Shown: positions 37,517-47,240, numbered from the stretch's first letter. The stretch: 64,000 nt of DNA from Bryobacterales bacterium (GCA_016716385.1 JADJWL010000011.1:168442-232441); one strand, 5' to 3'. The notes: generated by a model not told the origin, from the letters alone. Numbers and translations are program-made.

Positions 37517-40500
37517 TTAGAAGCTCAGGCGCAGCGCAAGCTGGACGTTGCGCGGATCGTTCGATTGGGCGTTGATCGTTCCGAAGTTGACGTTCCCTTG
37601 GGTCCCGATCGGTGCGTCGAACTGGACGCGGTTGAACATGTTGAAGAACTCTCCGCGCATCTGGAGCGTGATGCCTTCGGTGATCGCGAAGTTCTTGAAG
37701 AGCGAGATATCGAAGTTCTTCACGCCGTGGTCACGCACGTCCGGCAGCGTGCGCGGCGTACTGCCGAACTCGAACGGGCCGGGCGAGGTGAAGACCGCGG
37801 TGTTGAAGTAGCCGTTCAACCGGTCCCGCACGGGTCCGGTCAATTTGGCGCTCTGCCCGGTATTGTTGGGACGCGTGGCGCCCGATGTGGTCGGAATGTT
37901 GGTTGTGATCACGAGCGGCTGACCGGTCTGGAAAGTGGTGATGCCGTTCACCTGCCAGCCCCCCAGAATCAGGTCGAGTGCTCGTGGCGCGTCCGTCATG
38001 AAGCGCTGGCCGCGGCCGAACGGCAATTCCCACACGTAGCTGATCACCAGACGCTGCGCGATATCCTGTGTCGAGATGGCGCGTTCCAGGCTGCGGTTGT
38101 AGACGTTTTGCATGCCGGGATTCGGATCCAGAAATCCCGTGAGAAACGGCACCGTATCGGTCAGTATCTTGCCCGCAGTGTACGCACCAAGAATACTGAA
38201 TCCCTGGCTGAGCCGCTTGTTCACTTTGAGCTGCATCGAGTGGAAACTCGAGTCCCCCTGCGAGGTAAGGTTGTTCGTCAGCCCGAGGAAGTGCGGGAAG
38301 GGCCGGAGCATCTGGAGGCGCGTCGTATTGGCGCCACTCAACGCGCCGGCGGGAACGAACGGCCGGAACGGATTGGGAACCTGGGTCAGCAGCGCATCCC
38401 CCTGCGAGAAGTTCACCGGGTCGACATTGTTCAGCGCCTGCACCAGGGGGAGCCGTGTTCCCTTGCTTCCCGCATAGGCGAGGTCGACGAGCAGGCTCGG
38501 CGCGACCTCGTACTGAATGTTGTAGCTCCACTGCTGGGTATAGCCGACCGGCTCGTCGCGCAGCAGGGTACCGAAGCTCTGCCCAACGCTGGAGAGCAGT
38601 CCCTCTGAAGCACCCGGAGGCAGCAGAACTCCGTTCGGGAACGGGTTCGAAAGAACGCCCACCGGTGTCACCCCGTCCACGGAACTGAAGAAGGGCGTTG
38701 TCGCGGCAAAACCCTGATTCGACTGGCTGACGTAGCGGCTCGTCGTCGGCATGTAGGTAATTCCATAGCCGCCGCGCATCACGATTTTGGAATTCACGGT
38801 GTAGGCGAATCCCAGGCGAGGTCCAAGGTTGTTCCAGTCGATGTCCTGTTGCTTGCGAGGATTGCCGCCTACGCCCACGAACTGCAGACCGCCGCGCAGA
38901 TCGGCAATCCCGGTCTGTGCAGCCAGCGGGGACGCCGCTGACGGGTCGAAGTAACTCAACCGGTCGTAGCGCTCCCAGCGCGGCGTCTCCACGTCCCAAC
39001 GCAGGCCAACGTTGACCGTCAGGCGGTTGTTGACCCGGATATCGTCCTGGATGTACAGGCCGTGATAAAGCTGCGGCGAGGAGTTGGGCTCCAGCCGGAT
39101 GATGTTGCCGCTGGCCGGATTGCCCAGCAGGAAACTGGCGATCGAATTCCCACCGCCACCCGTTTGAGCATTCGGTCCACGAGTGAAGCCGACGTTGAAG
39201 GCGAACTGACCCGCCGCGGTGCCATTGTTCACCCAGTTTGCCCGGTAGACACGCCAGTCCGAACCGAACTTGATGGAATGCCGTCCGCTGATCTTCTGGA
39301 ACTGCCCGGCCAGGACGTGCACCTCGGCAATGCGCTCGAACAGGTGATTCGAGCTCATGGCCAGAAATCCTGCCGGCGAGATCCGGGGAAGCGAGCTGTC
39401 CTGTCGGGCCAGCGAGAAGTCGAGGGGCCAGCCGAACTGGGTGAGATCGGTGCCGGAGCTACGCGGGTCGCGCACGTTGCTTTGCCGCGTCAGGCCGTAC
39501 CGCACGCTCCCGATGAAGGTCGGCGAAAGCGTCATCGTGTGATCCATCACGGCGTTGTGGTTCCGGATCTGCTGCGTGAAGACGCCGGGCGAGGCAATAT
39601 TCCCGTACCAGTCGGGCAAACCACCGTCGTTGGTGTTGTACGAATACCGGACAAACATCCGGTGACGTTCGCTGAACAGGTGATCGACGCGGCCGGTGAG
39701 CTGCTTTTCGCTGTCGGTGGCCGCCGCGTTGCTGAGGAAGTTGTTCACTCCCGTCGCATTGGGCTCGGGCCACAGGGAGCGCAGGTTCGCCGCCACGGGA
39801 TCGATCCGGTTGGAGGGAACTTGGTTCCCGGCGAAGGGATCGCGCACAAAGACGTTGCCCTCGCGGCGGGTCGTCAACGGGTCGTAGATCGCCTGCGTGA
39901 AGCGGCCGGCCTTCTGATCGGCGGTGGGGAGCACGCCTGCCAGGAATGAGCCGCGGCGGTTCTCGATCCCTTCGTAGCTCACGAAGAAGAACGTCTTGTC
40001 CCGGACGATGCGGCCGCCGAGGCGCCCGCCGAACTGGTTGTAGACGAAGTGGCCGCGCTCCACGCCCTGACGGTTGCTGAAGAAGTTATTGGCGTCCAGG
40101 TTCCGGTTGCGGAAGAACTCAAACACGCTGCCGTGGAAGTCATTCGCGCCGCTCCGGGTCGCGTACGTAATGATCCCGCCCGAGGTGCGCCCCATCGACG
40201 CGTCGTAAAGATTCGTGCGCACACGAAACTCGAGCGACGTATCGATCGACGGGATGAACGCGATCTGGTTCTGGCAGCACAGAGCCAGCGGGACGCCGTC
40301 CATCATGACGTCATTGTGCGCGCTCATGCCGCCGTTCACCACCAGGTTGGCCGTCGCCGCCTGGATCAGCGCCGCGCGCCCGTTCGGGACGCCGATGCCG
40401 AAACCCGAGCCCGGCGTCACGCCGGTGGTGAGCGCTGCCAGGCCCACCACGTTGCGCCCGTTGAGCGGCAGGTCCAAAACCTTCCGGTTTTCGATCGCCT

Positions 40501-40939
40501 GCCCCAGCGAAGCGTCGTCGGTTTCAAGCAGCGGCGCCTCAGCGGTCACTTCCACGCTTTCCGTCACCGTACCGACCGGGAGCGACGCGTCCACGCGCGC
40601 TCTCTGGCCGATCTGCAGGATCAGGCCGCTGCGCACGAAGCGCCGGAACCCTTCTTTCTCCGCCGTCACCTGGTAATTGCCAGGGATCAGTTGCGTCACA
40701 AGATAGCTGCCGGTCGCATCCGTCTGATACTGGCGCGTCTCGCCTGTATCCATGCTGCGGACCGTGACCTGCGCATCGGGGATGGGCGAACCAAGTTCGT
40801 CCGTTATGGTTCCGGCTATATCCGCCGTGCTGGCTTGTCCGAAGCACAGCACGGGGAGGAGGAGGGAAAGGACCAGAAGAAAGCTCGCCTTGCGGCTGGT
40901 CCGCGTCTTGGCTATTCTCGACGAAGGCTCAGTAGACAT
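37517..40939 (-). CDS. TonB-dependent receptor with carboxypeptidase-regulatory domain (Oar-like)
   Basis: About 1140 residues from MSTEPSS (a second ATG lies at 40948). The signal SFLLVLSLLLPVLCFG is followed by a CarboxypepD_reg domain (DIAGTITDELGSPIPDAQVT, then SYLVTQLIPGNYQVTAEKEG), a plug region (LPLNGRNVVGLAALTTGV) and a long beta-barrel with the C-terminal aromatic strand ending LALRLSF. These Oar-like receptors are the main outer-membrane transporters of Solibacteres, thought to import glycan fragments with TonB/ExbBD. First gene of the minus-strand operon and the likely uptake step. Confidence 0.88.
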   Translation of the reverse strand: MSTEPSSRIAKTRTSRKASFLLVLSLLLPVLCFGQASTADIAGTITDELGSPIPDAQVTVRSMDTGETRQYQTDATGSYLVTQLIPGNYQVTAEKEGFRRFVRSGLILQIGQRARVDASLPVGTVTESVEVTAEAPLLETDDASLGQAIENRKVLDLPLNGRNVVGLAALTTGVTPGSGFGIGVPNGRAALIQAATANLVVNGGMSAHNDVMMDGVPLALCCQNQIAFIPSIDTSLEFRVRTNLYDASMGRTSGGIITYATRSGANDFHGSVFEFFRNRNLDANNFFSNRQGVERGHFVYNQFGGRLGGRIVRDKTFFFVSYEGIENRRGSFLAGVLPTADQKAGRFTQAIYDPLTTRREGNVFVRDPFAGNQVPSNRIDPVAANLRSLWPEPNATGVNNFLSNAAATDSEKQLTGRVDHLFSERHRMFVRYSYNTNDGGLPDWYGNIASPGVFTQQIRNHNAVMDHTMTLSPTFIGSVRYGLTRQSNVRDPRSSGTDLTQFGWPLDFSLARQDSSLPRISPAGFLAMSSNHLFERIAEVHVLAGQFQKISGRHSIKFGSDWRVYRANWVNNGTAAGQFAFNVGFTRGPNAQTGGGGNSIASFLLGNPASGNIIRLEPNSSPQLYHGLYIQDDIRVNNRLTVNVGLRWDVETPRWERYDRLSYFDPSAASPLAAQTGIADLRGGLQFVGVGGNPRKQQDIDWNNLGPRLGFAYTVNSKIVMRGGYGITYMPTTSRYVSQSNQGFAATTPFFSSVDGVTPVGVLSNPFPNGVLLPPGASEGLLSSVGQSFGTLLRDEPVGYTQQWSYNIQYEVAPSLLVDLAYAGSKGTRLPLVQALNNVDPVNFSQGDALLTQVPNPFRPFVPAGALSGANTTRLQMLRPFPHFLGLTNNLTSQGDSSFHSMQLKVNKRLSQGFSILGAYTAGKILTDTVPFLTGFLDPNPGMQNVYNRSLERAISTQDIAQRLVISYVWELPFGRGQRFMTDAPRALDLILGGWQVNGITTFQTGQPLVITTNIPTTSGATRPNNTGQSAKLTGPVRDRLNGYFNTAVFTSPGPFEFGSTPRTLPDVRDHGVKNFDISLFKNFAITEGITLQMRGEFFNMFNRVQFDAPIGTQGNVNFGTINAQSNDPRNVQLALRLSF

Positions 40940-41019
40940 TGCATGCAACCTGGAATGCTCGTTTGCGTCGTGGCGGTGACGCTGCCCCTGGCAGCGCGAA
41001 ATTTTGCTTTTGGAGCGAT

Positions 41020-41036
41020 GTTACCGTGAATGTAAC
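41020..41036. promoter_or_regulatory. inverted repeat in divergent promoter region (candidate IclR operator)
   Basis: GTTAC-N7-GTAAC, perfect 5-bp arms, between the TonB-receptor operon (start 40939) and the IclR gene (start 41046). IclR-type regulators bind short palindromes in such divergent regions. Control of both directions is inferred from position. Confidence 0.45.
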
Positions 41037-41045
41037 CGGCTGTCA

Positions 41046-41855
41046 ATGGAAAAAACGAAACGTCGCGTAAAAACTGAAACGGTCGCCGTCAAAGAACCGC
41101 TGTCCCAGGGATCCCGCGCCTTGGCCAAGGGGTTGGAGATCCTCCGCGTCCTGACGGAGCGCGAGGCGCCCCAGTCTTTGGCCCAGATCGCACTGGGCAT
41201 TGGCTTGGGCAAAGCGTCGGCTCTACGGCTCTTGCGCACCCTGCAATCCACCGGATTGATCGAACGCGTCGGGGGAGACCGCTACACGGCGGCCGCGACA
41301 TGGCCCGCTGCCAGACCGCGCGCGTCACTGAGCGAACTGCGCCGCGTAGCGCTCCCGGTGATGCGCCGGCTGAGCGTCGAACTGGGCGAGACCGCGGCGC
41401 TGGCGTACCTGTTCGAGGACCACATCCGGGTGGTGGAGGTGATCGAAAGCTCCCACCATATCCGGATGTCGAACTACCCGGACCGTATCCTGCAACCCTA
41501 CGCCTCATCGCTCGGCAAGGCGATTGCGGCCTATCAGACGCCCGAACGGGTCCAGCGCCTTCTCGACGTCTATGGCATCTATCAGCTCACCACCAACACG
41601 ATTGTCGGCATTGCGGCGATCCGGGAGGAGTTGGCCAAAGTGCGCGAGCGCGGGTATGCCGAAGACCGCGAAGAAACCGTGCCGGGCGGCATCTGCGTCG
41701 GCGCGCCGATCCGTGCCGGGGGAGAAGTGGTTGCTTCGATCAGCGTGTCGACGCCCCACACCCGGTTCACCGCGCGGCACGAGGAGCAGGTGCCGCTGCT
41801 CGTTCGCCAGGCAGCCGAAGAGATCTCCGCGGCTCTAGATCTGGACGCTCGCTAG
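41046..41855 (+). CDS. IclR-family transcriptional regulator
   Basis: 269 residues. An N-terminal winged helix (SRALAKGLEILRVLTEREAP, then LAQIALGIGLGKASALRLLR and STGLIERVGGDRYTA) is followed by the IclR ligand domain, with SSLGKAIAAY, REELAKVRERGYAEDREETV, GGICVGAPIR and ASISVSTPHTRF. TTG 41004 is a possible earlier start. It is divergent from the TonB/sialidase/sulfatase operon and is the best candidate for its substrate-responsive regulator. Confidence 0.88.
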   Translation: MEKTKRRVKTETVAVKEPLSQGSRALAKGLEILRVLTEREAPQSLAQIALGIGLGKASALRLLRTLQSTGLIERVGGDRYTAAATWPAARPRASLSELRRVALPVMRRLSVELGETAALAYLFEDHIRVVEVIESSHHIRMSNYPDRILQPYASSLGKAIAAYQTPERVQRLLDVYGIYQLTTNTIVGIAAIREELAKVRERGYAEDREETVPGGICVGAPIRAGGEVVASISVSTPHTRFTARHEEQVPLLVRQAAEEISAALDLDAR

Positions 41856-42419
41856 CAGCGCCGCGGCTGTCGTGAGCTTTCCGCCTGCGGCGTGGAACTC
41901 CGCGACCGCGCGCTCACCGTCCTCGCGGTCCAGCGTCTGAATCGCGTCGGTCACTAGGTGGACCGGCTTTCCCGTACGCAGCAGTCCCATCGCCGCAAGA
42001 CGCACGCAGTATTCCGTCACCACACCGTAGACCGCGTACTCGTCCGCGCCGAGCGCGGCCAGCAGCGCCTCCAGATTGGGATTCGTGAACAGATCCAGGG
42101 CCCGTTTCTCGAGCAGGATCTGGCGGGCGCCTCCGAGGTCCGGCAAGGGCGTGATGTCCGGGGGCAGGGTCACACGAGGCTCGACCAGCAACGCGGCCGG
42201 TTTGCGCTGGCCGAGAGTTCCCAGGACACAGTGCGGCGGCCACTGGCGGAACTCGGCGTCGTCCTCCGTGTGGGCGCACATCGTGCTGACGACCAGCGGC
42301 GCGGATGCGTTCAACCGCGCAAGGCGGGGCAGCAGCGCCGCGGCGCCCGGGACTGCCAGCGCCCCGGCTGCGGCCAAAAAATCGAACTGCGTATCGATAT
42401 CGAAATGGATGCGTTTCAT
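41835..42419 (-). CDS. pncA: nicotinamidase/isochorismatase-family hydrolase
   Basis: 194 residues. The catalytic triad of the family is readable: D9 in HFDIDTQFDF, Lys in LLEKRALDLF and the nucleophilic Cys in VTEYCVRLAAMGLL. Converts nicotinamide to nicotinate. The start overlaps the end of the nicotinate phosphoribosyltransferase gene (ATGA), which strongly supports the NAD-salvage role over other isochorismatase-like functions. Its 3' end overlaps the convergent IclR gene by about 20 bp. Confidence 0.87.
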   Translation of the reverse strand: MKRIHFDIDTQFDFLAAAGALAVPGAAALLPRLARLNASAPLVVSTMCAHTEDDAEFRQWPPHCVLGTLGQRKPAALLVEPRVTLPPDITPLPDLGGARQILLEKRALDLFTNPNLEALLAALGADEYAVYGVVTEYCVRLAAMGLLRTGKPVHLVTDAIQTLDREDGERAVAEFHAAGGKLTTAAALLASVQI

Positions 42420-43732
42420 TGCCGCCTCCGCAGGGTTTCATCCGTAAGCCGCTGCAGCGCGGGACTATGTTGCACCGGATACACCGCTGCCTGATCGAAG
42501 GCCCGGTACGGTGCCGGCAGCTTGGCCACCCCTTCCCGGCATGCCATCCGCACAATGTCGAGAGGCGGCGGATGCGCCACCCTCCGGCCGTCCCGGAGCA
42601 GAGGGTGCAATAGCGGTGCCGCCCCCTTCGGGCAAGGCTCTTCCGCGAGCCCAATCACGTCGTGATCCGGGAAGCGGAAGATCTGCTTGGCGCCGGGCAA
42701 CGACTTCTTCTCCTGGCTGGACTTCGCCGTCGGACGCCGTCGGCCGCCGGATTCGATTTCCACCAACTTGTAGATGGACCCCATGGACGGCGCGTCCCCG
42801 GACGTGGCCAGTTCTGTGCCTACGCCGAACGAATCGACCGGAGCGCCAGCCAACACGAGGTCCCGGATCTTCCACTCGTCCAGATCGCCGCTGACCATGA
42901 TGCGGACGTCCTTCAGTCCCGCTTCGTCCAGAATCCGCCGCGCCGCAACGGCCAGCTCGGCGAAGTCGCCGCTATCGAGGCGGATGCCCCACAACGGACG
43001 GCCCAGCGACGCAGCCAGCCGCACACCCTCCAGCGTGTCGTAAGTGTCGACCAACTGCACCGTGTGCGGTCCCAGCAGATTCTGAAGGGCGTGGAAAGCA
43101 TCGCCTTCGGATGGAAACGCGAGCATCCAGGAATGAGCCGCGGTTCCGAAGACGGGGAGGCGGAAGCGGTATCCCGCCAAGGCGTTACTCGTGCCGAAGC
43201 AGCCGCCGATGTACGCGGCTCGCGCGCCCAGGACTCCCGCGTCCGGCGTGTGAGCGCGGCGTGTGCCGAACTCAACGACCGCACGTCCTGCCGCCGCGTC
43301 GACCAGGCGTGCCGCCTTGGTCGCAACCAGTGTTTGGAACGTGACCGTCGCCAGGAGCGCCGTTTCGGGAATCTGCGCCTCTCCCAACGCCGCGCGCACC
43401 GTCAGGACGGGCTCGCCGGCGAAGAGAACCGTGCCTTCCTGCACCGCGTCGACATCGCCGCGGAAGCGGAAGTCACGCAGCCAGTCGAAGTACACCTCCG
43501 GCGCACGGGCGAACTGCGGCAGCTTGCGCAGCCAGGCAATCTCTTCAGCAGAAAAGCACAGGTTCTCAAGGTATGCGGCGGCCTGCTCGATTCCCGCCAC
43601 CACCACATAGCCGCGGTTGCGGGGCAACCGCCGGATCGAGAACTCGAAGACCGCACGGTCGTCGAGACGGCCCGCAGCGGCGTAGCCGGCGGCCATGGTC
43701 AACTCGTAGAGGTCGGTGAGGAGTCCGGACAC
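42416..43732 (-). CDS. pncB: nicotinate phosphoribosyltransferase
   Basis: 438 residues. Starts MSGLLTDLYELTMAAGYAA, with FEFSIRRLPRNRGYVVVAGI, EFGTRRAHTPDAGVLGARAA and GIRLDSGDFAELAVAARRIL, then SGDLDEWKI: the family's substrate and phosphate loops in order. Makes nicotinate mononucleotide from nicotinate and PRPP. Coupled to pncA downstream, so the pair feeds nicotinamide back to NAD. Confidence 0.9.
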   Translation of the reverse strand: MSGLLTDLYELTMAAGYAAAGRLDDRAVFEFSIRRLPRNRGYVVVAGIEQAAAYLENLCFSAEEIAWLRKLPQFARAPEVYFDWLRDFRFRGDVDAVQEGTVLFAGEPVLTVRAALGEAQIPETALLATVTFQTLVATKAARLVDAAAGRAVVEFGTRRAHTPDAGVLGARAAYIGGCFGTSNALAGYRFRLPVFGTAAHSWMLAFPSEGDAFHALQNLLGPHTVQLVDTYDTLEGVRLAASLGRPLWGIRLDSGDFAELAVAARRILDEAGLKDVRIMVSGDLDEWKIRDLVLAGAPVDSFGVGTELATSGDAPSMGSIYKLVEIESGGRRRPTAKSSQEKKSLPGAKQIFRFPDHDVIGLAEEPCPKGAAPLLHPLLRDGRRVAHPPPLDIVRMACREGVAKLPAPYRAFDQAAVYPVQHSPALQRLTDETLRRRQ

Positions 43733-43741
43733 GCGCGCGGC

Positions 43742-45088
43742 CTACTTCTTTTCCGCGGCCTTCCGCTCTTTCTCCGCCGTCTCCTTGTCCTTCACCTTCT
43801 CGAGTTCCTTCTGCAGCCCCTCGTAGATCTCCTTGGTGAGCACGTATCCCTCAGGCTCCCCCTCGCGAAAGGCCGCGAAATCCTTCTCGCGGAAGTAGAC
43901 GTTCACGCGCTCGACGCGTTTCCCTTCGTCGGAGGTGACTGCCAGTTTCAGAGCTGGATCGCCGGAAGGCTTGGCGAAGTCGTCGATCATGTGGGCCGTC
44001 AGGTCGCGGAAGTAGTCGACCAGTCCGTTGACAGTCACCGACTCCATCTCCTTACCCGCGGATAGCCACTTGGCGTCCTGCCGCTCGTACACCTTGTCTC
44101 CGGCTTCGACCTTTGTGGGGTCGCTCCAGCCAAAGTCGAACAGCTTCTTGTTCCGGTAGAGATAGAACTCCTTCGTCAGCCCGTCGGCCAGTTCGGTGGT
44201 GGTGCTATGGACTCCCTCGGCTCCGGTGCTGCGCGCGTAGACCTTGTCTTGCCGGTCGCGGCGCACCTCGAGCGTCTGTGTGGTCCGGTCGTCGGAAACG
44301 TTGACAACGGCAGCGCGCTCCGCGCCCGAAAAAGCAGCCTGGGCCTTGCGCCGTTCCGCCTCGGGTGTGGTCAGATCCATCTTCGCCTCGCGGAGCACCC
44401 GCAGCAATTCCTCCACCTGCGAAGAATCCGCGCGCCCGGGACGCGGCTTCAGGATCTGCCACTCGTTTGCGGCATTCCGCCCGAACTCGATCGTCTCGTT
44501 GCGGGCCGTGAGTTCGACCCGCGAAAGCCGGTCGGCATCCACGGTCAGCAGGCGGCGGTCACGCAGGTCGTCCTGCCGCTTATCCAGGGTGGACCGGGTC
44601 CAGCTCGCCACTGTGAACAGGCGCGGATCGCCTTCGAGCATGGTGAAGACGTTGCCCCCGGTCGGGGTGTCGTCGCCGAAGATCAACGTGTGGGTCGCGG
44701 CGTCCTTCTTCTTCACCGTGACGGTGAGCTTTGGCGTATCCAGCCCGAAGGCCGCTTTGTCCTCGATGGTCTCGTCGACCAGGCGGTCGGAGGAAAGCGA
44801 AGAAAGGGTTGACACGAGCGAACTGACGGCGTCCTGATCCGCCGCCAGCAGGCGCGGTTCGGTAATGCTCCACTTGCCGTCGGCGTCGCGGGCCAGGACA
44901 AGCGATTCTCCGCCCGGACGCGTCACGCGGATCTCCTGAAAATCCTCTTTGGCCAAAGCCAGGATCTTCGGAGGCGCATCCTTATCCGGTTCGTCCTTCT
45001 TCTTGTCCTGGTCCCTGTTAGACCAGTAAATACCCCCGCCGAGCGCCGCCAGCAAGACGAGCGCAACAAGCAATCCTTTGAAATTCAT
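43742..45088 (-). CDS. DUF4340 membrane-anchored protein of a Gld-type ABC operon
   Basis: 448 residues. One N-terminal TM (FKGLLVALVLLAALGGGIYW), then repeated DUF4340-type units (WSITEPRLLAADQDAVSSLV; FGLDTPKLTVTVKKKDAATH; WQILKPRPGRADSSQVEELL) and a Lys/Glu-rich tail. The family nearly always follows GldG-like genes. Probably periplasmic partner or scaffold of the ABC complex. Starts 1 bp after the GldG-like stop. Confidence 0.82.
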   Translation of the reverse strand: MNFKGLLVALVLLAALGGGIYWSNRDQDKKKDEPDKDAPPKILALAKEDFQEIRVTRPGGESLVLARDADGKWSITEPRLLAADQDAVSSLVSTLSSLSSDRLVDETIEDKAAFGLDTPKLTVTVKKKDAATHTLIFGDDTPTGGNVFTMLEGDPRLFTVASWTRSTLDKRQDDLRDRRLLTVDADRLSRVELTARNETIEFGRNAANEWQILKPRPGRADSSQVEELLRVLREAKMDLTTPEAERRKAQAAFSGAERAAVVNVSDDRTTQTLEVRRDRQDKVYARSTGAEGVHSTTTELADGLTKEFYLYRNKKLFDFGWSDPTKVEAGDKVYERQDAKWLSAGKEMESVTVNGLVDYFRDLTAHMIDDFAKPSGDPALKLAVTSDEGKRVERVNVYFREKDFAAFREGEPEGYVLTKEIYEGLQKELEKVKDKETAEKERKAAEKK

Positions 45089-45089
45089 A

Positions 45090-46472
45090 TTACCGGCGCT
45101 TCCACCAAACCAGCAGACCGGAGCCGAGGATCATCAGCGGCAGTCCGATCACGCTGCCAAAGAAGATTGTCGACATCTGGCTGCGGTTGAGGGTCAGACG
45201 GCGATCTTCCGGATCCTTGGGACGGATCGAGATGAGATCTTCGTCGGAACTCAGCCAGTTCACGATGTTCAAAAAGAGGTCACGGTTGCCGTTGAAACGC
45301 AGAATGTTATTGGCGATGAAGCCGGAACTGCCGACCACGACGAAACGGCCTTCCGGCTCCCCCTTGTAGGTGCCCGCGGCGGCGAGAGTGAACGGTCCGC
45401 GCTTGTCCCGCGCCGGGTCCATGCGGATCTCGGCGGCCGACAGGTTGTTTGTCGCGAAGCTGTTCTTCGTGGTGGAGAACAGCTTCTCCACCGTCACCTT
45501 GTCCGCCGAGCCTACCTCGATGGAGCGGGCCAGCGGGAATGCCGTCGCGGTTTCGCTCATCGGCTTGACGATCGGGTGCGTGTCGTATTCGGTCACCAGA
45601 GGCACCACTTCGCTGAGTCCGAAGATCTGCCCGATGCCGCTCGTATCGAGCACGAGGTCGGAGTTGAGCACGACCCCCCAGGTCGCAATCAGTTTCGACA
45701 ACTCGAGGTTGGCGCTGGTCTGCGTGCGGCCGAGACTGAGCGGCGGATTCACCATCAGCAGCGCGCGTCCACCCTTCGTCTCGACGTAAGTCTTGATCGC
45801 TTCGACCACCGGCGCCGGGTAGTCGAACCGTGGTCCGGCAACGGCCAGAACCGTGCACGTCTCCGGCACCTCGGCCTTCTCAAGCAGAGAGATGACCTCG
45901 GTCTTGTAGTTGTTCTTCTCGAGCTCTTCCTTCGCCGCGGAGTAACCGGTCCGCTCGGTGTCGTCGGTGCCGTGCTCACCGCTGCCGCTAACGAAGCAGA
46001 CAGTCCGGTCGCCTTCCTTGAGGGAACGGATCAGCGCGCTGGTGACCTCTTCCTCGGTGATGCTCTTGGCTTCCTCGCGCTTCGTTCCCGAATCGACGAT
46101 CAGAGTGCCCAGACGCGTGATGCCGGCTTCTTTGGCCAGCGCCGGTTTGCGGTCGGGATCGACGTAGACGATCTTCAGCCGTGTGGACAGGTTGTCGTAG
46201 CGGTCCAGAAGGTCGCGGGCGCCGCCGGTGGGGTTGGAGAAGTTGCGCGTCTGATCGTAATAGGTCAGCGTCACGTCGCGCTGCAGTTCCTTCACCACTT
46301 TTTCGGTCTGATCCGAGAGGCTGAAGCGCTTGTTCGAAGTCGAATCGTAGGACTTGTTGTACCGCTGGGCGAGGAAGTTCATCGCGCCCAGCACGGCCAG
46401 CACAACGAGAATGTAAACCGTCAGATAGGCCGCGTATTTGGTTTGTCTGGTCTTCAGAATCGATGACGTCAT
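45090..46472 (-). CDS. GldG-like ABC-associated protein
   Basis: 460 residues. TM near the N-terminus (YAAYLTVYILVVLAVLGAMN) and one at the C-terminus (GSVIGLPLMILGSGLLVWWK) flank a large extracytoplasmic GldG/ABC_transp_aux domain: NKRFSLSDQTEKVVKELQRD, YYDQTRNFSNP, VCFVSGSGEHGTDD. In Bacteroidetes GldA/F/G support gliding. In other phyla the same set is widespread with an unknown role. Its start abuts the permease stop. Confidence 0.85.
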   Translation of the reverse strand: MTSSILKTRQTKYAAYLTVYILVVLAVLGAMNFLAQRYNKSYDSTSNKRFSLSDQTEKVVKELQRDVTLTYYDQTRNFSNPTGGARDLLDRYDNLSTRLKIVYVDPDRKPALAKEAGITRLGTLIVDSGTKREEAKSITEEEVTSALIRSLKEGDRTVCFVSGSGEHGTDDTERTGYSAAKEELEKNNYKTEVISLLEKAEVPETCTVLAVAGPRFDYPAPVVEAIKTYVETKGGRALLMVNPPLSLGRTQTSANLELSKLIATWGVVLNSDLVLDTSGIGQIFGLSEVVPLVTEYDTHPIVKPMSETATAFPLARSIEVGSADKVTVEKLFSTTKNSFATNNLSAAEIRMDPARDKRGPFTLAAAGTYKGEPEGRFVVVGSSGFIANNILRFNGNRDLFLNIVNWLSSDEDLISIRPKDPEDRRLTLNRSQMSTIFFGSVIGLPLMILGSGLLVWWKRR

Positions 46473-47240
46473 CTACGACCTCCACCGCAGGGACTCGAGC
46501 GAGCGCGTGGTCAGAAACAACCCGAAGAACACGAGCGTCGCGTAATACACCACGTCCTTGGTGTCGATCACACCTTTCGAGAACGGTTCGAAGTGCTGGA
46601 CCACGGAGAGATAGGAAACGGCTTTCGCCCAGGCAGCCTGTTCGTAGGCGCTGACCCAGTCGAGCACCCAGAGCAGCAGGCAGATCGCGAAGGTCGCGCC
46701 GCCGGCGATGATCTGGTTCCGCGTGGTCGTGGAGATGAGCGCGCCGATCGCGAGCAGTGCCCCGCCCTGGAGGAGGAGCCCCAGCAGGCCGACCAGCACC
46801 GGCTTCCAGTCCGGCTGGCCGAAGAACGCCAGCGCCGCAATATTCAGCCCCGAGACCGCCAGCAGGCAGGCGTACAGGACCCACGCCGCGAGGAACTTGC
46901 CGATCACGATTTCGTAGTCCCGCACCGGAGAGGTCAGCAACAACTCGATCGTCCCGGAGCGCTTTTCCTCGGCGAACATGCGCATCGTGATCAGCGGAAT
47001 CAGGAACAGCCCGATGACACTGGCGTTCGACAGCAGCGGCCGGATCACCCAGTCGTTGACATCCATGGGCATGCTGCGGCCCATCATCTGGCTTTGGATG
47101 CCCTGCACCGTGAAGAACGCAACGGCGCTATAGAAGAAGTAGCCGAACAGCAGCGCGAAGAACGCCAGCAGGAAGTAGGCGATCGGCGATGCGAAGTAGC
47201 CCTTGATCTCTTTCTGGAAGATGTTGATGATGTTGTTCAT
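46473..47240 (-). CDS. ABC-2 permease, GldF-like
   Basis: 255 residues with six hydrophobic segments (ASPIAYFLLAFFALLFGYFF, SNASVIGLFLIPLITMRMFA, FLAAWVLYACLLAVSGLNIA and others) and the family motif MRMFAEEKRSGTIELLLTSP. Membrane part of the ABC complex powered by the neighbouring ATPase, whose stop codon its start overlaps. Confidence 0.87.
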   Translation of the reverse strand: MNNIINIFQKEIKGYFASPIAYFLLAFFALLFGYFFYSAVAFFTVQGIQSQMMGRSMPMDVNDWVIRPLLSNASVIGLFLIPLITMRMFAEEKRSGTIELLLTSPVRDYEIVIGKFLAAWVLYACLLAVSGLNIAALAFFGQPDWKPVLVGLLGLLLQGGALLAIGALISTTTRNQIIAGGATFAICLLLWVLDWVSAYEQAAWAKAVSYLSVVQHFEPFSKGVIDTKDVVYYATLVFFGLFLTTRSLESLRWRS

